Positions 17,927-26,045 are shown, counted from the first letter of the stretch. The stretch: DNA of 64,000 nucleotides from Terriglobia bacterium (GCA_021325175.1 JAJPHS010000139.1:1-64000); one strand, 5' to 3'. Notes: a model not told the origin generated them from the letters alone. Numbers and translations: made by a program.

Positions 17927-18673
17927 TCATCGGCCCGGGCTCATAAAGCGAGCCTTGGCGTACTTCACGTAGTTATAGAGCGCGGCCATATTCGCGATCG
18001 TCAAGCCTTCGATGCCGTCGAGAAATCCGAACTTCAGAAAATATGTATTGAAAAACGTCCATGGCGGCTCGAAGATTAAACGGGCCCAGGTGACGCGTTC
18101 GCCGGTGGCGAGCAACTGCTCGGCGGCGAGCGTCGTGTAGCGGTCCATGGTTTTTAAATGCTCCGATAAGGAGTCGCAGGTGAAATGGAGCAGATTGGAG
18201 TTGAGCTCGCCGATGCGGCCGTTCACGCGCACGGTCTCATGCACGAAATCGCCTTCCCACTGCGCCTTCCTGCGATCGTAGAGCCGCACTTTCCGATCCG
18301 GATACCAGCCGGAGTGGCGGATCCAGCGGCCGAGATACTGGGCCATGCGCGGCATGCGATAAGCATCATACTCCGGACCATTCTTCTTAAGCTGCCAGAT
18401 CTCGCCTTCAAGCGCCTCACTCAGCGATTCATCGGCATCGAGCGAAAAGATCCAATCGTTGGAGGCCTGCTCCGCCGCGAAATTCTTCTGCTTGGCGTAT
18501 CCCGGCCAGGGACTTTCGATTACGCGCGCGCCGAGCTTTTCGGCGATCTCCACCGTCCGATCGCTCGAACCGCTGTCGATGACGATCACCTCGTCGGCAC
18601 ATCGCAGGCTCTCGATGGCGCGCGGCAGGTTGCGCTCTTCGTTGTAGGTGATGATCGTGGCGGAAATTTTCAC
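17927..18673 (-). CDS. Glycosyltransferase family 2, WaaE-like LPS core enzyme
   Basis: 248 residues with a GT-A fold start (MKISATIITYNEERNLPRAIES), the DSGSSDRTVEIA nucleotide loop and the metal-binding SLDADESLS. The sequence resembles the WaaE/KdtX group that adds glucose to the heptose of the LPS inner core. It overlaps the M50 protease gene by 4 bp. The downstream GT4 and prepilin peptidase genes continue on the same strand, so this is probably one envelope-related transcript. Confidence 0.88.
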   Translation of the reverse strand: MKISATIITYNEERNLPRAIESLRCADEVIVIDSGSSDRTVEIAEKLGARVIESPWPGYAKQKNFAAEQASNDWIFSLDADESLSEALEGEIWQLKKNGPEYDAYRMPRMAQYLGRWIRHSGWYPDRKVRLYDRRKAQWEGDFVHETVRVNGRIGELNSNLLHFTCDSLSEHLKTMDRYTTLAAEQLLATGERVTWARLIFEPPWTFFNTYFLKFGFLDGIEGLTIANMAALYNYVKYAKARFMSPGR

Positions 18674-19647
18674 AAGCCCGTGGTCCGGATCGGCGCCAGG
18701 GTGAACGACAGGATAAAGATAACCAGCGCCGCCAGTCCCAGCCAGCGCCGCCGGGGACTCAATGGCAACGGATCAACGATCACCGGATGGCGCATGCCCA
18801 GCAGCAGCAAGACCACCGCCCAGAACAGCCACATGTAGCCCATTTTGTAAGCGCTGGTGAAAAGCTGCGCCGCCCCCAGCGCCGCCAATCCGACCACGAA
18901 AATCCGCGAGGTAATTTTCGTCCGCTCCCCGAAGAATGCGTACATGATATGGCCGCCGTCAAGCTGCCCGATCGGCAGAAGATTTAGCGCCGTGGCGAGC
19001 AACCCGACCCAGGCGGCTCGCGCCACCGGGTGCAGATAAATATCGTTGGGCGAAACTCCGGGAAACGCGATCCACTCGAACAGGCGCAGAAGCAGCGGCG
19101 TGCCGAAAACCACGTCGCCGCGCAGAGCGATGCCCGCGTCCACCTTCGAAAGACTCACCCCGGCGATCAGCGGCAGAAGCAGCGTCAGAAATCCCGCGAT
19201 CGGCCCAGCGATGCCGATGTCGAATAGGATTCTCTTGGCCAGGATCGCGGATCGAATGCGGATGAACGCGCCGAAGGTTCCGATCAGCGTCGGCGCGGGA
19301 AGAAAAAACGGAAGCGTCACGTTCACGCGATAATAGCGCGCCGCGAGATAGTGACCCATTTCGTGCGCCAGCAGAATCGCCAGCAGCGTCAGCGAAAACG
19401 GCAGCCCGTCGAGCACCGACGCCGGATTCCGCAGAAATCGAGCATAGCCCGAAAAATCGACGATAAAGGGCTGATTTTGCGCAAAGCTGTGCTGAAGCTC
19501 CGATCCGACAATGGTCGTCGTCGCCAGCGTCAGCAGCAGCAACAGCGCGTGCAGCCAATAGGGATGACGCGGGCGCGCATATTCCTCCTGAAGAGTTTCA
19601 AACCAGCCCGGAGTGACGGCCGTCGGGGGGTAGCCGTTAGTGGACAC
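18670..19647 (-). CDS. Site-2-type membrane metalloprotease (M50 family)
   Basis: 325 residues from GTG 19647. The zinc site HEMGHYLAARYY (HExxH) lies in one membrane segment and the third ligand in LLPIGQLDGGHIMYA in a later one. About six or seven helices are predicted. No PDZ domain is visible, so this is not a classic RseP; it is nearer the compact plant EGY/bacterial group. It would cut membrane-anchored regulators or signal remnants. HU lies 17 bp upstream on the same strand. Confidence 0.88.
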   Translation of the reverse strand: MSTNGYPPTAVTPGWFETLQEEYARPRHPYWLHALLLLLTLATTTIVGSELQHSFAQNQPFIVDFSGYARFLRNPASVLDGLPFSLTLLAILLAHEMGHYLAARYYRVNVTLPFFLPAPTLIGTFGAFIRIRSAILAKRILFDIGIAGPIAGFLTLLLPLIAGVSLSKVDAGIALRGDVVFGTPLLLRLFEWIAFPGVSPNDIYLHPVARAAWVGLLATALNLLPIGQLDGGHIMYAFFGERTKITSRIFVVGLAALGAAQLFTSAYKMGYMWLFWAVVLLLLGMRHPVIVDPLPLSPRRRWLGLAALVIFILSFTLAPIRTTGL

Positions 19648-19664
19648 AAAACTTCGTTGACCCG

Positions 19665-19934
19665 CTATTGAAGCGTTTGTAATTCCTTGCCCGGTTTGAA
19701 CCGGACGGCCTTTCCCGGCGGAATCGCAACCTCGGCGCCGGTTCGTGGATTGCGCCCGATGCCCGTCTTGCGCGGCCGCACGTTGAAAATTCCGAAGCCG
19801 CGCAGTTCGATGCGTTCGCCGCGTCCTAAAGCCCGCTTCATACTCTCGAAGACGGTTTCGACCGCCATCTCCGCTTTGGTCTTGGTGATGCCGGTTTTGT
19901 TGACCACTTCGTTTATAATATCGAGTTTGATCAA
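19665..19934 (-). CDS. HU/IHF-family DNA-binding protein
   Basis: 89 residues, full-length single-domain HU fold with the DNA-binding arm around GRNPRTGAEVAIPPGKAVRFKPGK. It begins with TTG 19934, fixed by a perfect AGGAGG six bases upstream, one of the few strong ribosome-binding sites in this window. A second paralogue is encoded after rpsA at 41247. Roles are nucleoid compaction and DNA bending. Confidence 0.95.
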   Translation of the reverse strand: MIKLDIINEVVNKTGITKTKAEMAVETVFESMKRALGRGERIELRGFGIFNVRPRKTGIGRNPRTGAEVAIPPGKAVRFKPGKELQTLQ

Positions 19935-19940
19935 AGCCGC

Positions 19941-19946
19941 CTCCTG
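19941..19946 (-). promoter_or_regulatory. Strong Shine-Dalgarno AGGAGG that fixes a TTG start
   Basis: AGGAGG with a 6-nt spacer precedes TTG 19934 of the HU gene. It decides for TTG, since no ATG or GTG is available at that position. Confidence 0.85.
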
Positions 19947-19987
19947 AGCCTAGCGCGAAACCTCATGATAGGATTAGGGTTAGCGAG

Positions 19988-20479
19988 TTGTCAAGCGCGC
20001 CCTTCAATTCCGCCGATTTTCGCCGCGCCTGCGGCCTGTTTGCCACCGGTGTGGCCGTGCTGACCACGCGCGCCGCTGACGGCGCTCCGCACGGCATCAC
20101 CATTAATTCTTTTACCTCGCTTTCTCTGGTTCCCCCCCTCGCCATGGTGGCGATCGCGCGCAACTGCACCTTCATTGAACACTTTGAATCCAGCGGATTT
20201 TTCGCCGTCAACATTCTTCGCGAAGAACAGGTGGACCTGTCGATCCGCTTTGCGCAGTTGCCCGAGGGGCGTTTCAACGGCCTGCGCTGGGCCCCGGCCA
20301 AAACCGGCTCGCCGATTCTTGAAGAAGTGCTCGGCTGGATCGACTGCGTCACCGAGGAGGTGATCGGCGTAGGCGATCATCGTGTTCTGATCGGACGAGT
20401 TACCGGCGTGCACACCGGGCACGGGCGGCCGCTGCTGTTTTTCCGGGGCCGCTATGCCCGCCTGGATGAAACCGTTTAA
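19988..20479 (+). CDS. Flavin reductase family protein (FMN-binding split barrel)
   Basis: 163 residues from TTG 19988. It has the short flavin-reductase-like fold: FRRACGLFATGVAVLTTRA, then GITINSFTSLSLVPPLAMVAI and the C-terminal GDHRVLIGRVTGV segment. These enzymes reduce FMN/FAD with NAD(P)H for a partner monooxygenase, or are standalone. No monooxygenase is adjacent. A TAGGAT box lies 13 nt before TTG. Confidence 0.88.
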   Translation: MSSAPFNSADFRRACGLFATGVAVLTTRAADGAPHGITINSFTSLSLVPPLAMVAIARNCTFIEHFESSGFFAVNILREEQVDLSIRFAQLPEGRFNGLRWAPAKTGSPILEEVLGWIDCVTEEVIGVGDHRVLIGRVTGVHTGHGRPLLFFRGRYARLDETV

Positions 20480-20548
20480 CCGCGATCCTTTGTAGCACCG
20501 GAAGCTTCCGCATACATCTACCCAGATGGGCTTCTCTCGATAGGCGCT

Positions 20549-22156
20549 ATGATGCGGAGTCTGATCTCTATTCTCTTTGCGGTCTCGTTTGCCGCCGCGC
20601 AGTCGAATCCGCCGGCGCTCACCGGCACTCATTTTCCGCAGCTTTCTGATTTTCCGGAATTGGCCCAACTCGGATACGATTTCGCGCTGGTGGTCGTCGA
20701 TCCCAACCAGCCGAATACCTGGAAGCAGGCGCTGGACGCGGCGCAGTCGACCGGTTTAAAACTCATCGTCGGCGCGTATCCTTTGCCCTACACCTACAAC
20801 GCCGGAAGCTGGAGCGTCAGCCAGCAGGGCCAGCAACTGCTCAATTATTTGCAGTCGCGATCGAATCTGGTGCTGGCCGTTTACGTTTTTAACGAGCCCT
20901 ACGGAAGCGATCCGTACACCGGAAATGTGACGCCCTGCGGAAACTTTTCCGCCGCCGATCTTCGCGCCCTTCGCAGCACGATTCAATCCTACTGGCCGGG
21001 CGCGAAAATCTATCACGATATCGGATCGCCCGCCGATTGGGCGCCCGGCGGCGGGTACGCTTCGAGCACGCCTTGTGTGGGAACCAAATACGCGGATCAG
21101 AGCAATATGGCCGATTATGTCGGCATCTGGTATTACCCGTTTCTGGGAATGGGCGATCAGAACTCGGCCGGGCTGGCCAATCTTAAAACGCAAGTGCAGT
21201 ACGTTCTGAATTCGATGAAGCCCGCGGTGCCGGTCAGCTTGAACCAGTCCTACGCCTGCCCCAACTGCATCTTTTCCGGTTACGTGTTTCCCACGGCGTC
21301 CCAGTTGTATCAATGGAACTGCGCGGTCCGCAACATCGCCTTCGGCGCGGTGTCCTGGTATCCCTGGCGCAAATTCAGCGATTACAGCGAAGCGCTCGCC
21401 GATGCGCCGGCGCTATGGCCGCTCACCACGGCGGCGTCCTGCGGCTCCGGTATGGGATCTTCCGTAGTGGGGCTGTCCTCGGCAAGCGGCATGCCGTTCG
21501 TCGCGCCGGACTCCTTCGTTTCGCTTTATGGATCGAATCTGGCGGCGGCGCCGCAGACCGCGCAGGTCGATCCCCTGCCCTTATCCTTAAGCGGCGTGAA
21601 TCTGCAAATCACCGATTCGGGCGGCAATCCCGTGAGCGCGGCGCTGTCCTTCGTTTCGCCGCAGCTCATCAATTTCGTGATGCCGTCGAACGTCGCGCCA
21701 GGCCAGGCCGCGATCTCCGTGGATAACGGCCTCGGGACAACTCAACTGGGAACCGCGATTGTGCGGAATGTCGCGCCGGCTCTGTTCAGCGCCGACGGAA
21801 CCGGAACGGGCATCGCAGCCGCGGCCGCTTTGGTGGTGAATGGCAATCAGCAAAGCGTGACGCCCGCATTTCAGTGTGCCGGCAGCGCTTGCACGCCCAC
21901 GCCCATCGACCTTTCAAGCGGAACCGTTTATCTGATCCTGTACGGCACCGGCATCCGCCATTATCAGAAATCGGTCCTTTGCTCCATTGCCGGCGCCAGC
22001 CAGCCGGTTCAGTTCGCCGGCGCCCAGCTCACCTTTGCGGGTCTGGATCAGATCAATGTCGGGCCGCTGAACGGTCTGGCCGGCAAAGGGAACGTCAACG
22101 TTTACCTGATCGTCGACGGCTACGCGAGCAATACCCTTTCAGTTCAATTCAAGTGA
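20549..22156 (+). CDS. Secreted glycosidase-like TIM-barrel protein with Solibacter-type C-terminal domain
   Basis: 535 residues. A signal peptide (LISILFAVSFAAAQS) is followed by about 290 residues that look like a small glycoside-hydrolase barrel (LVVVDPNQPNTW, VLAVYVFNEPYGS, ADYVGIWYYPFLG). FNEP recalls the acid/base Glu of clan A glycosidases. The rest (about 310-535) is the domain commonly found at the end of exported proteins in Solibacter (TIGR03437-like): FVAPDSFVSLYGSNLA, PQLINFVMPSNVAPGQA and VYLILYGTGIR. It is the best taxonomic marker in the window. Catalytic identity is not certain. Confidence 0.75.
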   Translation: MMRSLISILFAVSFAAAQSNPPALTGTHFPQLSDFPELAQLGYDFALVVVDPNQPNTWKQALDAAQSTGLKLIVGAYPLPYTYNAGSWSVSQQGQQLLNYLQSRSNLVLAVYVFNEPYGSDPYTGNVTPCGNFSAADLRALRSTIQSYWPGAKIYHDIGSPADWAPGGGYASSTPCVGTKYADQSNMADYVGIWYYPFLGMGDQNSAGLANLKTQVQYVLNSMKPAVPVSLNQSYACPNCIFSGYVFPTASQLYQWNCAVRNIAFGAVSWYPWRKFSDYSEALADAPALWPLTTAASCGSGMGSSVVGLSSASGMPFVAPDSFVSLYGSNLAAAPQTAQVDPLPLSLSGVNLQITDSGGNPVSAALSFVSPQLINFVMPSNVAPGQAAISVDNGLGTTQLGTAIVRNVAPALFSADGTGTGIAAAAALVVNGNQQSVTPAFQCAGSACTPTPIDLSSGTVYLILYGTGIRHYQKSVLCSIAGASQPVQFAGAQLTFAGLDQINVGPLNGLAGKGNVNVYLIVDGYASNTLSVQFK

Positions 22157-22166
22157 AGCGGGCGGA

Positions 22167-22382
22167 TTAATTTCTGCCGCACAGATCCGGGGTTCTGCAC
22201 ATTCCACCCGGGCAGGACGGCATCGCCTCCGCCGCTTTGCCGTTGGCATGCGCGGCGAAGGTCGAAAATTGCGGGGTGAGATGCGCCTCGCCGCACGACG
22301 GGCACAGAACTTTGTCCCCGTTGCGAACCAGCTTCTCGAATTTCGTTCCACAGTCCTCGCACAGATATTCGAATATGGGCAT
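22167..22382 (-). CDS. FmdB-family zinc-ribbon protein
   Basis: 71 residues. MPIFEYLCEDCGTKFEKLV followed by VLCPSCG gives the two CxxC pairs of the FmdB regulatory-protein family. Its function is poorly defined. It lies 6 bp downstream of dacB on the same strand, so it is probably cotranscribed. The C-terminal tail CPGGMCRTPDLCG adds extra cysteines, a common feature of this family. Confidence 0.9.
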   Translation of the reverse strand: MPIFEYLCEDCGTKFEKLVRNGDKVLCPSCGEAHLTPQFSTFAAHANGKAAEAMPSCPGGMCRTPDLCGRN

Positions 22383-22388
22383 AATCGC

Positions 22389-23834
22389 TTACTCCAGCAG
22401 CGCTGCCGCTATTTTATCAATCCAGGCGCGAACTTCGGAAGAGGGCGCGGAAAAATTGTTGACCAGAATCGAAAACGCCAGCCGCCCGCACGATTTGCTC
22501 TCGGCATAACCCGACAAGGCCAGCGCGCGGCTCAACGATCCCGTCTTGGCGCGGATCGATCCCGCTTCCGCCAGGCAGCACAGGCGATGCTCGAGCGTTC
22601 CATCCTCGCCAGCCACCGGCAGCAGCGAAAACCATTGCTCGCGATACGGCCCTTGATTCAGATATGCCAAAAGACGCGTCACCAGCCGCGGCGTCACCAG
22701 CGCATTACGCGACAATCCGCTGCCGTCTTCCAGGCGCCAATCGTCCTTGGCCGCGCCGATCCCGGCGAGCATCGCGTCCATTTCTTGCAGGCCCGCTTCC
22801 CGCGTTCCCATGTGCCGCGCGACGCGGCCCGCCTCGCGAAGCATCAGCTCCGCGAAAAGATTCTGGCTGACTTTATCCATCACGCGCAGCAGATCGATCA
22901 GAGGCGGCGAGCTGCGCGAGGCGACTACGCGGCCCCGCGGAGCAATGTAATCGTCGGCCGCGCTGCGATGCCACGCCACCGGTCCGCCGGCGATCGCCAC
23001 GCCCCGCCGCGTCAGCGCATCATAGAGCGCGCAGGCCGCGTACAATGCCGGATCGTCGATCGCCACCGTTTCCACGATCGGGGCGTGGCCCAGCGGAATG
23101 CTTCCCCACAGCAGCAACTGCCGCGATCCGGCCTGCCGCGACAGGCGAATCTTCGCTTCCGCGCCGCGCGCGACCGTGGCGACGCGCTGATCGATGGCAT
23201 AGTATTCAAGCGGCGGATCGAGCGAAATGCCGGCCGCGTCGCCCGCGCCCTCGCCCGGCTGCAGCGTGATCGACAGCGCGTTTTCATTCACGCTCAGCGC
23301 GCTCACCGGCGCGCCGTAATCGCGCAGCGCGTCGTCCTGAGTCCAGCTCGGCGCATAGGGCGACCAGGGATAGAGCCGGTCATCGCCGGCCACGTCGCCG
23401 CGGATTCGCCTCACCCCGCTGGCCACGATCTGATCCGCCAAATCCTCGATCGGCGCCAGACCGGGGCCCATCGGCGCGTTCTTCTGATACGGAAACGCTC
23501 GCCCGGAAAGCGAGGGATCGCCGCTGCCCACCAGCACCAGGTTTCCCGCGTCATCGAGCAACACCTGCGTCGTGAATTTTCGGTCCGGCCCGAGCCGCAG
23601 CAGAGCCAGCGCGCTGGTGAACAGCTTCATATTCGACGCCGGCAGAAACAGCCGGTCCTGGTTCAGGTGGTAAATCGTTTTCCCGGTGGCAAGTTCGACG
23701 ACGTGAATTCCCGCGAATGCCTTGAGCGGAGCCGCGCCGGCCGCGATATCGATGCGGTGCTCCAGGTCCACGGCCATCGATCGCGGGGCGAGCAATAACA
23801 GAATCGAGCACAGCGCCAGCCGCGCCAACCACAT
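22389..23834 (-). CDS. dacB: D-alanyl-D-alanine carboxypeptidase/endopeptidase (PBP4 type)
   Basis: 481 residues with an N-terminal signal peptide (LARLALCSILLLLAPRSMAVD). The three penicillin-binding motifs are intact: SNMK (LPASNMKLF, catalytic Ser-x-x-Lys), SQN (VSQNLFAEL) and KTG (AKTGSLS). The large insert between the first two motifs is normal for PBP4. It trims peptidoglycan peptides in the periplasm. No strong promoter is visible; a weak GATTCT lies 6 nt before the ATG. The small-RNA region described below lies just upstream on the same strand. Confidence 0.93.
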   Translation of the reverse strand: MWLARLALCSILLLLAPRSMAVDLEHRIDIAAGAAPLKAFAGIHVVELATGKTIYHLNQDRLFLPASNMKLFTSALALLRLGPDRKFTTQVLLDDAGNLVLVGSGDPSLSGRAFPYQKNAPMGPGLAPIEDLADQIVASGVRRIRGDVAGDDRLYPWSPYAPSWTQDDALRDYGAPVSALSVNENALSITLQPGEGAGDAAGISLDPPLEYYAIDQRVATVARGAEAKIRLSRQAGSRQLLLWGSIPLGHAPIVETVAIDDPALYAACALYDALTRRGVAIAGGPVAWHRSAADDYIAPRGRVVASRSSPPLIDLLRVMDKVSQNLFAELMLREAGRVARHMGTREAGLQEMDAMLAGIGAAKDDWRLEDGSGLSRNALVTPRLVTRLLAYLNQGPYREQWFSLLPVAGEDGTLEHRLCCLAEAGSIRAKTGSLSRALALSGYAESKSCGRLAFSILVNNFSAPSSEVRAWIDKIAAALLE

Positions 23835-23967
23835 GTAACGAGAATCTCACAATTTCGCATCCCGCTCAGCGGCCCAGCATCCCTTCCACGGCCGCGATCA
23901 CCGTGCATACCGCCACGTGCGCAAGAAACCCGTAGTGAATCCAGTGACGCGTGAAACGGAGAACCAG

Positions 23968-24038
23968 AAAAAAGTCCTGCATAGCGGCGGGGGTTATTTT
24001 CGCCCCTCGCCTGCCTATGGGACCAATAGCCCAGGACT
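23968..24038 (-). terminator. Branched 66-nt stem followed by T6 (minus strand)
   Basis: Read on the minus strand, AGTCCTG pairs with CAGGACT. It encloses CATAG/CTATG and GGCG-A-GGGG/CCCC-CGCC stems, then TTTTTT. It could be an intrinsic terminator, or the 3' end of a small RNA that starts near 24110, where AGTACG/CGTACT forms another hairpin. Confidence 0.55.
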
Positions 24039-24152
24039 CATCTCCCAGGGAGAAAAGTTCCAGTACGGCTTAAGGCGCCACCTTGCGTTTCGTACTAAGT
24101 TGTTTGGGTCGGTAGGATTTCATCGTAAAAAAGAGATATGCTAGAGCAGACG

Positions 24153-24211
24153 AAAAAACCGCATCGGAATTGGCGCTGCGAGGTGACGGTGCTGCCTTTT
24201 CCGATGCGGTT
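24153..24211 (-). terminator. Intrinsic terminator with 13-bp stem
   Basis: AACCGCATCGGAA pairs perfectly with TTCCGATGCGGTT across a 29-nt loop, and on the minus strand the stem ends in TTTTTT. It terminates the unit holding the 31-codon ORF. Confidence 0.75.
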
Positions 24212-24277
24212 CGCCCAAGACGGGCTTGGATCCCGGCCTCTAACTTCGACAACTGCTGGTCAAGGCCCGCGTCCTAT

Positions 24278-24373
24278 TTAGTTCCTCAACCAGGCTGCTT
24301 CCGGCAGATTCCCGCGATCCATGAAGTCCGTATAAAACTCGAAGAATTCCGTTTTTAAAAACCGTGCCGCCAT
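24278..24373 (-). CDS. Candidate 31-residue microprotein
   Basis: Too short for the ORF track. ATG 24373 to TAA gives 31 residues beginning MAARFLKTEFF and containing FYTDFMDRGNLPEAAWLRN, an aromatic and acidic composition that does not look random. The ATG lies 14 nt after the T6 of the preceding RNA structure. There is no Shine-Dalgarno sequence. It is followed by a further paired segment (GACGGGC..TTG with CAAGGCCCGCGTC) and the terminator at 24153. It may equally be a chance ORF or a relic. Confidence 0.3.
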   Translation of the reverse strand: MAARFLKTEFFEFYTDFMDRGNLPEAAWLRN

Positions 24374-24387
24374 AAAAAGTTGTTTTC

Positions 24388-24522
24388 AAAAAACCCCTCT
24401 GTTGCAACTTGCCCAAACGAAAGAAGAGGACATTACTCGAACCTCAAAAACCACCGGCTCCCGCAAGCACGCTAGAAACTGGCCGCCCGCTTCTCTCATT
24501 CGTGCCCGTTGCAAACAGAGGG
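24388..24522 (-). ncRNA. Candidate structured small RNA closed by a terminator stem
   Basis: On the minus strand CCCTCTGTTTGCAAC at the 5' end pairs with GTTGCAACAGAGGG at the 3' end, then TTTTTT follows. Inside, ACGAA/TTCGT and AGAAG/CTTCT extend the helix, leaving a large open middle of about 60 nt. A 5'-to-3' closing helix with an internal bubble and a terminator is the plan of 6S RNA, but at 135 nt this is short for 6S (usually 160-200). No protein reading frame explains it. Class is undetermined. Confidence 0.5.
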
Positions 24523-24564
24523 CAGGTTTCGAAAAGAGTTACTCCATCAATTCGTGATGAATAG

Positions 24565-24580
24565 AGCACGGCCCTTGCCA
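24565..24580 (-). promoter_or_regulatory. Sigma-54-like -24/-12 element upstream of the small RNA
   Basis: TGGCAAGGGCCGTGCT on the minus strand keeps GG and GC with 10 bp between and matches TGGCAcr-N4-tTGCw at most positions. The predicted start is about 24554, some 30 nt before the closing helix of the RNA. No sigma-70 promoter is evident. Confidence 0.4.
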
Positions 24581-24655
24581 CGGATCGCGCCGTTCGTTTT
24601 CAAAGCTTTCCGCCGGATCGGGGCTTGCGTGCGCGGGGATGTGGCCCCGCCCGGT

Positions 24656-24670
24656 GTGTCGCTGTGACAC
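24656..24670. promoter_or_regulatory. Palindrome GTGTC-N5-GACAC
   Basis: Perfect 5+5 inverted repeat (GTGTCGCTGTGACAC), about 75 bp upstream of the sigma-54-like element and overlapping the probable promoter of the 24683 gene. It could be an activator or operator site. Confidence 0.35.
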
Positions 24671-24682
24671 AATATCGGGCAG

Positions 24683-26029
24683 GTGGGCGCGCGCTTGCTG
24701 GTTGTGCTGCTGACAGCTTGGCTGCTGCTTTCGACGGCCGGCGCCGCTTTTGCCCAGACCGCCGGGGACGAAGATTTCCACGTCTACACCGATTCTCCCC
24801 GCCTTCTTCTCACCCGCGCGCGGCTTCGTCTGCTCCAGCGCGAGCGCGAGCGCCAGTCGATGCGCTGGGAGCAGTTCGATGCCCTCATCCGCGGCGGCGC
24901 GCCGATGCCCGAACCCGGCTTCGCCCTTGCCCTTTACTCTCAGATCGCGCGCGATCCCAGCGCGGCGAAAAAAGCGATCGATTGGGCGCTGGGCGACACA
25001 ACGGATCTGCGCCAGCTCGCCCTCGTGTTCGATTGGTGTGGTCCGATGCTGAATCCTGCGCAGGCCGAACGGCTGGCGGCAAAAATCCAGCAGGCGCTCG
25101 CGGTGCCCTCCAGCGACGTTCGCCGCCAGAGCGCGCGCGTGCTGGCCGCCATCGCCCTGGCCGATCGTCTGCCCGATCAGGGCGAAGCATTGTTGAAGCC
25201 CCTGGTTCTTGAATGGTGGCGTTCCGGCATCGCGCCGCGGCTTGAAAAAGGTCAACCCGCGATCCCCCGCGAGCAGATCTATTTTCTCTATGAAATGATG
25301 CACGCCCTCCGCGACAATCTGAAAATCGATTTGCGCGACTCGGCGCCGGAGTATTTTAAGGATTTGCCCACGGACCATCTCGCCGGCCATTATCCGGCAT
25401 CGCTGCAAACTCCGGAAAACGAATACCGCGTGCCGGTTTATGCCCGCGACGGGAATCCGGACGTGACCGACGCCATATTGTCGCGCGCGGCCGAGCTGGC
25501 GATGGTCGCCTATGACGGCAACGCGCTCGATAGCCAGTATTTACAAGGCTGGCTGATGCAGGACCGGTTCCTGATGCGCGGCGCGATGGGCATCGTCTAC
25601 GAATTCCTGTGGGCGAATCCCTATCAGCCCGGCCTCAGCTATTTTCAACTGCCGTTGATTTTCCACAACTCGATTACGGGCCACGTCTTCGCGCGAACCA
25701 GCTGGGATGAAAACGCCACTTGGCTGGGATATTTCGACGGGCACTTGCAGCTTTTCCGCGATGGCCAGATCGAATCGCTGCGGGCCGGCGCGAAGATCAA
25801 GCCGCTGCAAGCCGCGGGCGCGCTGGTTTTAAGCGCCGATCGTCCCGAAGCGCTGAAATTCCGGGCCAATGCGGAAGCCGTTTTCGTGCTCAATCTGACG
25901 CCGCGCACCTCCTACGACGTGGAAGTGGACGACGAAGAAATGTGGGACGCCGAGACGGATTCCGGCGGAACCCTGCTGTTGTCCTTTCCGGAAAACACCG
26001 ACACCGGCGTGAGAATTCACCGGCATTGA
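24683..26029 (+). CDS. Secreted protein of unknown function, heparinase II/III-like at best
   Basis: 448 residues from GTG 24683. A signal peptide (LVVLLTAWLLLSTAGAAFAQT) leads to DSPRLLLTRARLRLLQRERERQS, which recalls the helical start of polysaccharide lyases of the heparinase II/III/alginate-lyase type. The C-terminal half is beta-rich (GHVFARTSWDENATWLGYFDGHL), as in the lyase beta-sandwich. I cannot identify catalytic residues with confidence. CACAAT lies 9 nt before the start. Confidence 0.6.
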   Translation: MGARLLVVLLTAWLLLSTAGAAFAQTAGDEDFHVYTDSPRLLLTRARLRLLQRERERQSMRWEQFDALIRGGAPMPEPGFALALYSQIARDPSAAKKAIDWALGDTTDLRQLALVFDWCGPMLNPAQAERLAAKIQQALAVPSSDVRRQSARVLAAIALADRLPDQGEALLKPLVLEWWRSGIAPRLEKGQPAIPREQIYFLYEMMHALRDNLKIDLRDSAPEYFKDLPTDHLAGHYPASLQTPENEYRVPVYARDGNPDVTDAILSRAAELAMVAYDGNALDSQYLQGWLMQDRFLMRGAMGIVYEFLWANPYQPGLSYFQLPLIFHNSITGHVFARTSWDENATWLGYFDGHLQLFRDGQIESLRAGAKIKPLQAAGALVLSADRPEALKFRANAEAVFVLNLTPRTSYDVEVDDEEMWDAETDSGGTLLLSFPENTDTGVRIHRH

Positions 26030-26045
26030 TGGCCGCGATCGCGTC

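Larger units (their letters stand above)
23835..24682. other. 848-bp stretch without a conventional gene, rich in minus-strand RNA structures
   Basis: No long ORF here is convincing. On the minus strand there are three separate stem structures, each ending in six T, plus a 31-codon ORF, a sigma-54-like promoter and a palindrome. Base composition is lower in GC than the flanks. I looked for tmRNA, RNase P and SRP RNA signatures and could not make any fit. Confidence 0.6.

Noticed and set aside
20499-20510. Perfect 12-bp palindrome CGGAAGCTTCCG between the flavin reductase and the glycosidase-like gene
   Set aside because: Single copy with no T-run and no second site nearby; may be chance.
22248-23798. 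516-residue plus-strand ORF over dacB
   Set aside because: Shadow frame. The PBP4 motifs SxxK, SQN and KTG are on the minus strand.
23835-24682. RNase P RNA, tmRNA or SRP RNA in the gene-poor stretch
   Set aside because: A few short matches (such as GGAAGCAGCC-like and AAATAGG) turned up, but not in the required order or with the conserved cores on either strand.
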